DNA of 64,000 bases, from positions 1 to 64,000 of the IMG/VR virus record IMGVR_UViG_3300010885_014887. One strand, 5' to 3'. The translations under genes were made by a program, and so were the position numbers. Under the pieces are notes generated by a model, which saw only the letters and a program-made list of their open reading frames with translations, did not search any database and had not been told where the DNA came from. Of the stretch, positions 48,358-56,915 are shown one piece after another; within the stretch, counting starts at the first letter, position 1, and each line of letters begins with the position of its first letter. The stretch comes from a virus.

Positions 48358-48365
48358 ATTTATTT
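48358..48365 (-). promoter_or_regulatory. Late-type element immediately before a start codon
   Basis: Reading the minus strand, AATAAATA is followed by about five bases or fewer and then the ATG of the hydroxylase gene at 48352. With T4-type spacing, transcription would begin at or next to the ATG. Confidence 0.4.
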
Positions 48366-48381
48366 GAATATTATTACTGGG

Positions 48382-48387
48382 TAAATA
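48382..48387 (+). promoter_or_regulatory. Late-type TAAATA element immediately before a start codon
   Basis: GGTAAATA ends four bases before the ATG at 48392 and there is no ribosome site. It lies in the 39-base divergent gap with the mirror-like element on the other strand. Confidence 0.35.
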
Positions 48388-48391
48388 TTCC

Positions 48392-49249
48392 ATGGGTAGG
48401 AAAAAAATAGCATGTATTTATGATACTTCTGAACTAGAAGTTGATAGACCTCAACCCTTAACGGATTCTAAGATAGAAGAGTTAATAAACAATATTATTT
48501 CTAAAAAAATGAAACATGATATAACTGATCAAATATATGAAGATTTTAAAATAGAAATGTGTAATTGGTTAAAAAAATCTACATTAAATAACTTAGTTGG
48601 ATTAGATACTTTTAATCGAATTGATATTTGTAATGGTTGTACCCAATTTATTGATTCTATATATATGAGAACAACTCCTCAGGTTTTTTTAGGAGATTAC
48701 AAATATCATGAAAGATTAAATAAAAATATCCAATATAGTGAAACAGGAAAACTAAAAGAAAATAGTCCATTGCTAATTGCTATGCCTTTTCCATTATCTG
48801 GTTCCCCACATAGTCAAATGTCTAAAATATTAGATGAATGTTTAGAAAAAAATATAGATGTTTATATAGATGGTGCTTGGATAACTTGTTGTAGAGATAT
48901 TGAATTTAATTTTTCGCATCCAGCAATAAAAGAAGTTGCTATTAGTCTTAGTAAAGGTTTAGGATTAGGATGGAATAGAATTGGATTAAGATGGACTAAA
49001 AATATAGAGCCAGATTCAATTAGTATAATGAATGATTTTCATATGAACAATAGAGTATTAGTTATTATAGGATTATATTTTTTAAGGAATTTACCCGTTG
49101 ATTATCTTTGGAAGATACACGAAAATTCTTATTATAAAATTTGTTCAGACTTTAATTTGACCCCAACAAATGCTATACATTTAGCTCTTAAAGATAACAG
49201 TCCTGTCGGAATAAGTCCACTTATAAGGTATTTAGAAAAATATGTATGA
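48392..49249 (+). CDS. Compact PLP-dependent aminotransferase-like protein
   Basis: 285 residues, against about 400 for a normal fold type I enzyme. Features in order: CNGCTQFIDSIY near 80-91 (the phosphate-cup turn), an N-P-x-x-P-like MPFPLSGSPH, VYIDGAWI with Asp160 (pyridine-nitrogen partner) and SLSKGLGLGWNRIGLRW, where Lys188 would bind PLP and Arg196 the phosphate. The Lys-to-Arg spacing of eight is the same as in aspartate aminotransferase. The small domain is reduced. It begins a five-gene operon with a PP-loop enzyme and two radical SAM enzymes. A degenerate or binding-only relative is the alternative. Confidence 0.62.
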   Translation: MGRKKIACIYDTSELEVDRPQPLTDSKIEELINNIISKKMKHDITDQIYEDFKIEMCNWLKKSTLNNLVGLDTFNRIDICNGCTQFIDSIYMRTTPQVFLGDYKYHERLNKNIQYSETGKLKENSPLLIAMPFPLSGSPHSQMSKILDECLEKNIDVYIDGAWITCCRDIEFNFSHPAIKEVAISLSKGLGLGWNRIGLRWTKNIEPDSISIMNDFHMNNRVLVIIGLYFLRNLPVDYLWKIHENSYYKICSDFNLTPTNAIHLALKDNSPVGISPLIRYLEKYV

Positions 49250-49967
49250 TAATAACATTGATAATGTAAATATACCATTTTCAAAAAAATGGAACAGTAT
49301 TGCTATTGGATTAAGTGGCGGAGCAGATAGTGCTTTATTAGCATACTTATTATGTACACTTGTTGATAAGCAAATGGTACATATTATATCTCACACACGA
49401 ATGTGGAAAACTCGTCCATGGCAAGGATATGATAGTATTAATGTTTTTATGTGGTTAACATCTCGATTTCCTAATATTAGATTTGAAAGACATATAAATT
49501 TTATAGCACCTGATATAGAATACGGAAATATAGGACCTTCTATAACAGATGAATATGGAAAACTAGTTAGTGGAGATAATATACAACAACGAGCCTATGC
49601 TGAATATATTTGTCATTATAATAATATTGATGCGTATTACAATGCTGTAACAAGAAATCCTAGAAATATAGATTTATTAGGAATGGCCGAGCGAGATATA
49701 GAACCTAACGAACAAAATCAACATTTATCAATAATGAAACATATGGGAGTGTGGGCGATACACCCATTTAGATTTGTTGAAAAATCTTGGATAGTAAAAC
49801 AATATAAAGATTATGATATTATGGATCTCTTTGATTTAACTAGAAGTTGTGAAGGAGAATTTGAAGGTTTAGATTATAAGACATATAGCGTAGGGGAAAA
49901 AATTCCAGAATGTAGAGTTTGTTTTTGGTGTAAAGAACGTGAGTGGGCAATTGAACAAAATAAGTAA
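49242..49967 (+). CDS. QueC-like PP-loop ATPase with four-Cys metal site
   Basis: 241 residues. IGLSGGADSALLAYL (25-30 SGGADS) is the PP-loop that activates a carboxylate, thiol or amide substrate with ATP. RSCEGEF with Cys203 and ECRVCFWCKEREW with Cys224, Cys227 and Cys230 reproduce the zinc site of 7-cyano-7-deazaguanine synthase. Other queuosine-pathway genes (queD, queE, folE) are not recognisable here, so it may have a different substrate in the island's pathway. It overlaps the aminotransferase-like gene by 8 bases and the radical SAM gene by up to 29. Confidence 0.75.
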   Translation: MYDNNIDNVNIPFSKKWNSIAIGLSGGADSALLAYLLCTLVDKQMVHIISHTRMWKTRPWQGYDSINVFMWLTSRFPNIRFERHINFIAPDIEYGNIGPSITDEYGKLVSGDNIQQRAYAEYICHYNNIDAYYNAVTRNPRNIDLLGMAERDIEPNEQNQHLSIMKHMGVWAIHPFRFVEKSWIVKQYKDYDIMDLFDLTRSCEGEFEGLDYKTYSVGEKIPECRVCFWCKEREWAIEQNK

Positions 49968-51219
49968 AACTTTTTGTATGCATCCTTTTACAGGATTAGC
50001 AACAAGAGGCGACGGTGCTATACTAGCATGTTGTCGAAGCCAACCTATTGGGTGGATACAAGATAATTCTTTAGAAGACATTTGGAATAATGATACTATA
50101 AGAAGTATTCGACATAAAGTATTAAATGATGAAAGACCTAATGAATGTTCTGCTTGTTTTAATTTAGAAGATCAAAATGTAGAAAGTTTACGACAACGAC
50201 ATATAAAAAATAATATTCCTGAATCTCGGGTTAATCTTTATCCAAATGCTTTGTTAAAGTTAGAAGATGATTTTTCTATGCCTTTTGAGATCCCTACAAT
50301 GGAAATTAAACTTAATAATCTCTGTAATTTAAAATGTAAAATGTGTCATCCATTAGATAGTACTAGTTGGAATGATTGGAATCAAGTAGAATCTTTTTAT
50401 AAAGACGAAGACAACTTTATGGTCGAAGCAATCAATAATCTTAACCTCAAGAAAAAACCGTATTTAGATTTTTTTGATGATAACCCTAATTGGTGGAATA
50501 GTTTTGAAAAAATAATACCATATTTTCAAAGGGCAGAGTTTGCAGGTGGGGAGCCGTTAATGGATCCACAACATTATCGTATTTTAGACATGTTAGCACC
50601 ATACGGTCATCAGATTGAAATCAAGTATGCTACTAATATGAGTGTATTAGGAATAAAAGGTGGAAGATCAGTTTGGGACTATTGGCCTAAATTTAAAAGC
50701 GTTGCAGTAAATGTTAGTATAGACGGTATAGGTGAATCATACGAACATATTAGAAGTAATGCTAACTGGAATATTATGGTAGAAAATATTAAACATATAC
50801 AAACCATACCTAATATTACTCGTATCGTAGGTGCAGTATGTGTTCAAGCCGGAAATATAATGATATTAGACGAAATGATTGAATATTTTCTTGACGATTT
50901 AGGAATAGTATTCTACAACAATCATTGTGAGTATCCAAATCTATTATCAGCACAAGTCATTCCATATGATTTAAAAATAAAGGCTATAGAAAAATTAGAA
51001 GCAATTAAACCGAAACTTAAAGAGTTTAAATTGATTAAAGAAAAACCAATATTGTTAGATATAACTACAAAATTAATCAACGGAAATATTAACTATCTTA
51101 AATCTAGAGATCAAAGTCATTTATGGAAAAAATATTTAGAATTTAATAAAAAATTAGATGCAGTTAGGAATCAAAAATCTATCACAGATATTGTTCCGGA
51201 ATTTTTAGATTATGTATAA
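49939..51219 (+). CDS. Radical SAM protein with N-terminal SPASM/twitch-like domain (subfamily A)
   Basis: 426 residues if it begins at the GTG at 49939; TTG 49951 or ATG 49978 would shorten it by 4 or 13 residues. Cys13, a CC pair at 31-32 and NECSACFNLE (70-73) form the N-terminal Cys domain. C129-x3-C133-x2-C136 (LCNLKCKMCH) and FAGGEPLMDP form the core, with YATNMSVLG and VSIDGIGESYEHIRS after it. It matches the genes at 36311 and 53945 along its length. The stop overlaps the start of the subfamily B gene by eight bases. Confidence 0.84.
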   Translation: MSGQLNKISKTFCMHPFTGLATRGDGAILACCRSQPIGWIQDNSLEDIWNNDTIRSIRHKVLNDERPNECSACFNLEDQNVESLRQRHIKNNIPESRVNLYPNALLKLEDDFSMPFEIPTMEIKLNNLCNLKCKMCHPLDSTSWNDWNQVESFYKDEDNFMVEAINNLNLKKKPYLDFFDDNPNWWNSFEKIIPYFQRAEFAGGEPLMDPQHYRILDMLAPYGHQIEIKYATNMSVLGIKGGRSVWDYWPKFKSVAVNVSIDGIGESYEHIRSNANWNIMVENIKHIQTIPNITRIVGAVCVQAGNIMILDEMIEYFLDDLGIVFYNNHCEYPNLLSAQVIPYDLKIKAIEKLEAIKPKLKEFKLIKEKPILLDITTKLINGNINYLKSRDQSHLWKKYLEFNKKLDAVRNQKSITDIVPEFLDYV

Positions 51220-52108
51220 AATAAATTCTAAGTGGAAGCATCAAGACTCTATTAAAATAGAATGGAATCTAGGTAAACGCTGTAATCTAGATTGCGGTTA
51301 TTGTCCAGAATATATACACGATAACCACAGTCCACATACAGACATAGAAGTACTTAAACATACTGTGGCGGTTTTAAACGCATTAGAGAAGCCTGTACGT
51401 CTAAGTCTTACAGGAGGCGAGCCTAGCGTACATCCTCAGATAGAAGAGCTTCTAGAGTCTATAAATGCTGCCAATAATATAGTGTGGTTAAGTATGACCA
51501 CTAATGCTACACGCACAGGAAAGTGGTATGTAGATCAATCAAAATATGTAGATCAATATGTATTCAGTCTCCATTATGAAAAAAACAGTAAAACATCACT
51601 CGAACATATTATAGCATTTCATTCTGCCAAAACCGATACAAAAATTCTAGTCCATATTATGGCACATCACAAATATATGCAAGAAGTAAAAGGTGGAGTT
51701 TTTAGTTGTAAGGCATTTGAAATTCCATATGTTATTAGGCGGATACGATGGACAGAAGGTAATCATGATCTATTTGATGACATGAGATACGATTATCATG
51801 ATTTAGAATGGATTAAACAATCTACTAAAACCGCAGAACCAAACTGTATAATCGACAATGATGAATTGTTACATGCTAATGATGTAATTAAATCACATAT
51901 GAATCAATTCAATGGGTGGTCATGTAATGCGGGAATAGAAAGTTTAATGATTAACTGGGACGGCGAGGTCCATAGAGCAACATGTCGTGTAGGGGGGTCT
52001 TTAGGAAATATCTATAATAGAACTTTTATAGTTCCTAAAGATACTATTACATGTACAAGGAATTGGTGTACCTGTGAAGCCGATATACCGCTAACTAAAT
52101 GGAAATAA
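51212..52108 (+). CDS. Radical SAM protein, short type (subfamily B)
   Basis: 298 residues. C24-x3-C28-x2-C31 (RCNLDCGYCPE) and LSLTGGEPSVHP are the core motifs. FSLHYEKN follows, then the tail GWSCNAGIESLMINWDG, ATCRVGGSLGNI and CTRNWCTCEADIPLTKW, which matches the tail of the protein at 38544 step for step. A run of six G lies in the tail (51992-51997). It is coupled to the subfamily A gene before it and followed after four bases by an SGNH-like gene. Confidence 0.85.
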   Translation: MYKINSKWKHQDSIKIEWNLGKRCNLDCGYCPEYIHDNHSPHTDIEVLKHTVAVLNALEKPVRLSLTGGEPSVHPQIEELLESINAANNIVWLSMTTNATRTGKWYVDQSKYVDQYVFSLHYEKNSKTSLEHIIAFHSAKTDTKILVHIMAHHKYMQEVKGGVFSCKAFEIPYVIRRIRWTEGNHDLFDDMRYDYHDLEWIKQSTKTAEPNCIIDNDELLHANDVIKSHMNQFNGWSCNAGIESLMINWDGEVHRATCRVGGSLGNIYNRTFIVPKDTITCTRNWCTCEADIPLTKWK

Positions 52109-52112
52109 TTAG

Positions 52113-52952
52113 ATGAAGATAACAAATTTAGATCCTAAGAAGTATAAAAGATTTTTTGCGTTTGGTTGTAGTTATACAAATTACATATGGCCAACTTGGG
52201 CAGATATTATAGGACAAGATATTGAATTTTATGAAAATTGGGGTCATCCTGGTGCAGGTAACTATTTTATTTTTAATAGTATAATTGAAGCGGATACTAG
52301 ATATAATTTTAATTCTGATGATTTAATCATAGTAATGTGGTCTACGAAAGAACGTGAGGATAGATATTCTAATGGAAATTGGATCCATGCTACAAATATA
52401 GGAATAGAAGAAATATATGGAAAAGAATGGGTTGATCGATTTTATATTGATTCTAGGTCTCAATTAATTAGAGATCTTGCTTATATGAAATCTATACCTT
52501 TAATTTTAGAACATAAGAATACTAATTGGTCAACTATGTCTTGGAATGAGAATATGAATAGTTCTTCTCTTCGACCATTTTTCCATAGATTACAAAGTAA
52601 AAAGAAAAAAGACGAAATGATAGATATATGGAAGAAAAACAGTAAAGACGTATATAATGGTAAAGATATACCAGAAATGATAGACGATAAAGATGTTATA
52701 AAATTATATCAAGATGTTTTTGTTAATATGACTAGCGTATTTGTATGGTTCCGTGATATATACTTGAAAGATCGTAAAGCACCCAACGATGATCTACATC
52801 CAATGCCACAGGAAGCATTATCATTTTTAGACTGGGTTTGGCCAAACAATACAATTAGTAATGAATCTAGAGAATATGTAAAATTTTGGAGTACGAAAAT
52901 TTTTGATGAAATAGATAACACTAAACCTATCTTTAAACCTAATCGTTTATAA
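52113..52952 (+). CDS. SGNH-like hydrolase, second type
   Basis: 279 residues. FFAFGCSYTNYIWPTWAD is a block I in which the GDS motif reads GCS, a variant often seen in phage and bacterial SGNH relatives; HPGAGNYFIFNSI resembles block II, DLIIVMWSTKEREDRY block III and APNDDLHPMPQEA the Asp-x-x-His of block V. It closes the operon that starts at 48392. Its end overlaps the convergent radical SAM gene by six bases. Acyl-sugar or ester substrates are expected for the family. Confidence 0.66.
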   Translation: MKITNLDPKKYKRFFAFGCSYTNYIWPTWADIIGQDIEFYENWGHPGAGNYFIFNSIIEADTRYNFNSDDLIIVMWSTKEREDRYSNGNWIHATNIGIEEIYGKEWVDRFYIDSRSQLIRDLAYMKSIPLILEHKNTNWSTMSWNENMNSSSLRPFFHRLQSKKKKDEMIDIWKKNSKDVYNGKDIPEMIDDKDVIKLYQDVFVNMTSVFVWFRDIYLKDRKAPNDDLHPMPQEALSFLDWVWPNNTISNESREYVKFWSTKIFDEIDNTKPIFKPNRL

Positions 52953-53948
52953 TTTAGATTTTGTTACATGTGTATCTGGTTGGCAAGTGCAACTATTCAT
53001 ACTACATATACTAGATATATTAATAGGTAATTCTTGTTTAATAAAATTATCATTTAATATATTATATGATTTTGTTTTTCCAAATAATATCTGACCGCAG
53101 CTACCTTTAATATCTCCATTCCAACTTACATATATGGCTTCTTGATTAATATTACAATTCCATCCGCGAAAATTAGTATATCCATTATTGATATAAGTTG
53201 AATTTCCTGCTTGTATTTTTTTACCATTATCTAAAGTTGCTATACTTCTAGGGTATCTAATATTATAATTAGTTAATAATTTAATATTTTTAGAAAACCA
53301 AAAAAGATTAGGTAATCTTTTTAATTCTTTTTCTAGATATATGAGTTGAGAATTGTTATATTCTATTTTAACTAATTCTGTATCAACTACTGGTTTTGCT
53401 TCGATAAACCAACTATGTTTACTATTATTTTTCATGTAATTAATTGCTGCTACACAATCATCCCATTGATTGGGATCCATTAACACTGGAACTGTGACTT
53501 TTTTTCCTTGTTCATAAAGTATATCTGCTACTTCTATATGATGATCTATATTAGAATCTTTTATATGGAATGACAATACAGCATTATCGATAAATTTACC
53601 ATAAGTATTCCACCATCGTACAGATCTAGAAGCATTTGAAACTACGGATATGTATATATTATCTTTTTTAATTTCTTTTAGGAATATACCAAAGTTTTTC
53701 CATAGTGTTGGTTCTCCTCCAGTAATAAAAAAATGAAAGTTAGTTTTACCTAATTTTTTTGTATATTGATCAAAAAGATGATTAAAGCTATTAACAAGCA
53801 AACTAATATTATCAATTGTTGGATGTGTCCTAGCATTAGAATCTGGAAAGCAATATCTACAAGAGAAATTACATACGTTATTTACGCCCCATCTTACTTC
53901 TAACGTGTTATCTGGTTGTGTTGATTTTATACTTACTGGATATGTCAT
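52947..53948 (-). CDS. Radical SAM protein, subfamily C
   Basis: 333 residues. C26-x3-C30-x2-C33 (VCNFSCRYCF), FFITGGEPTLW, SNASRSVRWWNTYG and the tail GWNCNINQEAIYVSWNG, GSCGQILFG and CSMNSCTCQPD are those of the group at 42981 and 43964, closest to 43964. Start and preceding stop form a four-base overlap with the subfamily A gene on the same strand, so the pair A then C is a two-gene unit. Confidence 0.85.
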   Translation of the reverse strand: MTYPVSIKSTQPDNTLEVRWGVNNVCNFSCRYCFPDSNARTHPTIDNISLLVNSFNHLFDQYTKKLGKTNFHFFITGGEPTLWKNFGIFLKEIKKDNIYISVVSNASRSVRWWNTYGKFIDNAVLSFHIKDSNIDHHIEVADILYEQGKKVTVPVLMDPNQWDDCVAAINYMKNNSKHSWFIEAKPVVDTELVKIEYNNSQLIYLEKELKRLPNLFWFSKNIKLLTNYNIRYPRSIATLDNGKKIQAGNSTYINNGYTNFRGWNCNINQEAIYVSWNGDIKGSCGQILFGKTKSYNILNDNFIKQELPINISSICSMNSCTCQPDTHVTKSKL

Positions 53949-55330
53949 AATAGATGAGAAATTTCCGGAAATATTTCACGAGATTTAGTATGTCGTATGT
54001 TGTCTAAATTATTTACATATTCCTTAAAATCAGGCAATAGATATGTGTGATCCTCGGCATTAATAAACCTCAATATGGCTTCCCATCTTTTCCAACCGTA
54101 GGGATTTTCTTTCCAAAAGTTGTCATCCTGTCTATAATTATTCCATAACCAATCTTTAAAATCATGAAACATAATTTGAATTTTTTCTTTATCTTCTTTT
54201 GGTAAAATTCTAGCACTAAGGAATGTTGGAATGTAGAGTAGATGTAAGTTTATAATACCACCACCTGCTTCATATTGATCCATTTTAAATTTGTTTATTT
54301 TTTTAAAATTTTGATTTAATTTCCATTTAGCAAAATCTATAATATGATTAATATTGAATATTTGTACAGCACAGGCTATGTGTACATGGATATTATCGGG
54401 AGTATTATCTAAAAGTTTTAAACTTTTTTCTATATCATTCCAATTAGTAGGGTATCTAATATACCAATTTTTTTCAAACAGCGCATCGATACTAAAGGCA
54501 AATCTAACCTGTCTAAATTTTGACCATATTTTTATTATTTCATTGTCGACCATTATTCCGTTAGAATTGTATCTTAACATGATTTTATCACTATATCCTA
54601 GGCGTATAATTTCATCTAGAAATTTTCTATGTTCTTTGATTATTAATGGTTCACCACCTGCAAAATAAATCTGACTTATATTAGGAATTTGATCAAATAT
54701 CTCTTGCCAAAATTCTGGTTTCTTATACCAGAAATTATTAAATTCTTTTTTATCCCAACTAATCTGATTTATAACTACCTCACTCTTTGTAGCATCAATC
54801 ATTTTTGAGTGATCTTCTATCCACTTACTACTATCGTGAGGACTACACATTACACATTTAAGATTACAAGTATGACCTAATCTCAAATCTAAATATCGTA
54901 TAACTGGCGGAACTATTCCGTCTTCGGATGTTTCGTCAATTAATTTGTTAAAATCTAAACCTTCTTTATTCCATTCGTATAGTTCCCAAAGACGTTTACT
55001 TACAACACCATTTGATTCTTCTTCAAAACACTTAGTACAACTAGCAGGAATATTTCCTGCTAACATAGTTTTCCTAACATCTTTCATATATTCATTGTTA
55101 AAAGCATTAAGCGGTGTATCTTTTCCAAAATTAGCAGTCTCTCCGTTTTCTTTTTTAACTAATCCTACAGAATGATCTCCAGTATGTGCTCCACTAGCAT
55201 TAGTAACGCAACATAGTCTAGCATCACCATTTGGGCGAGTGGCTAGATGTATCCAAGGTAGTACACAAAATGTACAAGAACCAGTTCGCTCTTTAATCAT
55301 TTGACTATATTCTTTAATTTTATCTTTCAC
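53945..55330 (-). CDS. Radical SAM protein with N-terminal SPASM/twitch-like domain (subfamily A)
   Basis: 461 residues from a GTG at 55330; an ATG at 55300 is an alternative start and would fit better with the TAAATA element at 55331-55336. CTFCVLPWIHLATRPNGDA, a CC pair at 40-41 and SCTKCFEEE (98-101) form the N-terminal domain. C155-x3-C159-x2-C162 (TCNLKCVMCS) and FAGGEPLI form the core, followed by RYNSNGIMV and FSIDALFEKNWYIRYP. It is the longest of three subfamily A members. An approximate inverted repeat lies in the gap upstream. Confidence 0.85.
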   Translation of the reverse strand: MKDKIKEYSQMIKERTGSCTFCVLPWIHLATRPNGDARLCCVTNASGAHTGDHSVGLVKKENGETANFGKDTPLNAFNNEYMKDVRKTMLAGNIPASCTKCFEEESNGVVSKRLWELYEWNKEGLDFNKLIDETSEDGIVPPVIRYLDLRLGHTCNLKCVMCSPHDSSKWIEDHSKMIDATKSEVVINQISWDKKEFNNFWYKKPEFWQEIFDQIPNISQIYFAGGEPLIIKEHRKFLDEIIRLGYSDKIMLRYNSNGIMVDNEIIKIWSKFRQVRFAFSIDALFEKNWYIRYPTNWNDIEKSLKLLDNTPDNIHVHIACAVQIFNINHIIDFAKWKLNQNFKKINKFKMDQYEAGGGIINLHLLYIPTFLSARILPKEDKEKIQIMFHDFKDWLWNNYRQDDNFWKENPYGWKRWEAILRFINAEDHTYLLPDFKEYVNNLDNIRHTKSREIFPEISHLL

Positions 55331-55351
55331 TATTTACTTAGTAATTAAATA

Positions 55352-55406
55352 TTTTTGAAGAAATAAATAATAAAATCTACCTAAATAGATAATTTATCTT
55401 CAAAAA
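55352..55406. repeat. Inverted repeat in the divergent gap
   Basis: TTTTTGAAGA (55352-55361) and TCTTCAAAAA (55397-55406) are exact reverse complements, 35 bases apart, in the 96-base gap between the radical SAM genes on opposite strands. They could be an operator pair for both operons or a long weak hairpin. Confidence 0.5.
55362..55369 (+). promoter_or_regulatory. T4-type late promoter candidate
   Basis: AATAAATA lies 57 bases before the ATG at 55427. A second AATAAATA (55414-55421) ends only five bases before the same ATG, which is the spacing expected between a T4 late box and its transcription start. Confidence 0.4.
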
Positions 55407-55413
55407 ATATTCT

Positions 55414-55421
55414 AATAAATA
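55414..55421 (+). promoter_or_regulatory. Late-type element placing the transcript start at the ATG
   Basis: AATAAATA, five bases, then ATG at 55427; there is no ribosome site in between. If used, the mRNA would be leaderless. Confidence 0.38.
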
Positions 55422-55426
55422 CAGAT

Positions 55427-56911
55427 ATGACACATCATGGACTTATATTTCCTTGTAATTTTTTAAATATGCAAAGATTCCTAGGAGCATATCGGATAGC
55501 ATCTTTTTTACGTGAAAACAATTGGGATGTAGAAGTGATTGATTTTATGAAATTTTTTACGCTAGATGAACTGAAAGAAATCACAAAATCTAGAGTAAAT
55601 TTAGAAACTAAATTCATAGGATTCTCTACATTATATAATGTATGGAATGATACGCTAGAAGATTTTATATCGTGGATAAAACTAACCTATCCTGATATAC
55701 TGATCATAGTTGGTGGACAATACTGTGAAGTCCTTAATTTGAATGCTGATTATTATGTTGGCGGGTATGGCGAGAATTCTATATTAGCAATATTAAATTA
55801 TCATTTTACAAATAGTAATGAAGAATTAAAACTAGATCCTAAGTGGTTATCGCAATCTAAAAACGTTGTTCAAAATGTTTATTATCCATCTGCCCCAATG
55901 AAAAGTCTATTGGTAAAATATGAAGATAGAGATTTTATTGAGCCAAATGAATGGCTCTTTATGGAATTTAGTAGAGGATGTATATTTAAATGTGATTTCT
56001 GTAACGTTCCAATGATGGGTGTAAAGGGAGACTGGACACGAGATGCAGAAGATTTTGAATTACAGATGAGAGATACATATGAACGATTCGGAGTTAAAAA
56101 TTATTATACTACTGACGAAACGTTCAATGACTCAACTGAAAAACTTCAAAAATATGCCGAAGTAGTTAAAAGATTAGATTTTGATCCAATCTTTTCAGGT
56201 TGTCTTAGGGCAGATCTTTTAATCAGTAGATTGTCAGATAGAGAATTATTAGGAGAAATGGGATTTATTTCTCATTTCTATGGTATAGAAACATTTAATC
56301 ATCCTTCTGGAAAATCGATAGGTAAAGGAATGCATCCAGATAGACTTAAAGAAGGTTTATTGGATTTACAATCTTATTATAAAAAACAAGGCCCGTATAG
56401 AGGACATATATCTATGATAATTGGATTACCTCAAGAAACAGAAGAGACTATCGCACAATCTGTTGATTGGATTTTTAATAATTGGCAAGGCGAGTCAATG
56501 TCTTTCTTACCATTAGAGATATCAGATAAAACACGCAAAAATACAGTAGAAAATCATATCAGTGCATTATCTAGAAATCCGGAAAAATACGGATATAGGA
56601 AATCAAATTTAGAAATTCCTCCAGATAACTTTTATATAAAGAAACATCATATAAGATTAAAATTTGCTCAAACTATTTACAATTGGCACAGTGACGGTCT
56701 TTCTTATGTACGTGCTTGTGAATTAGCAGATAACATTTTTAGAGAAAGTTTACAAAAAGATTTTAGATTAGGTACTTATAATTTACATAATCCAGGGATA
56801 ACAGACATAAATGAAATATTAGAATACCCCCAAAGGATGGAAAATACATGGAAAATTGAATTAGATGCTGTCGAAAAATATAAAGAAAAAAAAATAAATT
56901 ATAAAGAATAA
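55427..56911 (+). CDS. Radical SAM protein with B12-binding-like N-terminal domain (first of tandem pair)
   Basis: 494 residues. Residues 1-125 alternate strands and helices like a cobalamin-binding domain (ASFLRENNWDVEVIDF, ILIIVGGQY, DYYVGGYGENSI), but the cobalamin-His motif DxHxxG is not visible. The core has C185-x3-C189-x2-C192 (GCIFKCDFCN), then TTDETFNDS, GFISHFYGIETFNH, and IGLPQETEETI. Such proteins carry out methylations or rearrangements, sometimes B12-independently. It starts without a ribosome site. The gene after it is a close relative, with a 74-base identical stretch. Confidence 0.83.
   Translation: MTHHGLIFPCNFLNMQRFLGAYRIASFLRENNWDVEVIDFMKFFTLDELKEITKSRVNLETKFIGFSTLYNVWNDTLEDFISWIKLTYPDILIIVGGQYCEVLNLNADYYVGGYGENSILAILNYHFTNSNEELKLDPKWLSQSKNVVQNVYYPSAPMKSLLVKYEDRDFIEPNEWLFMEFSRGCIFKCDFCNVPMMGVKGDWTRDAEDFELQMRDTYERFGVKNYYTTDETFNDSTEKLQKYAEVVKRLDFDPIFSGCLRADLLISRLSDRELLGEMGFISHFYGIETFNHPSGKSIGKGMHPDRLKEGLLDLQSYYKKQGPYRGHISMIIGLPQETEETIAQSVDWIFNNWQGESMSFLPLEISDKTRKNTVENHISALSRNPEKYGYRKSNLEIPPDNFYIKKHHIRLKFAQTIYNWHSDGLSYVRACELADNIFRESLQKDFRLGTYNLHNPGITDINEILEYPQRMENTWKIELDAVEKYKEKKINYKE
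56421..56494 (+). repeat. 74-base perfect direct repeat, copy 1
   Basis: Identical base for base to 57919-57992 in the tandem paralogue, covering the GLPQETEETIAQSVD to NNWQGE coding region. The flanking sequence diverges at once on both sides. Confidence 0.85.
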
Positions 56912-56915
56912 TATA

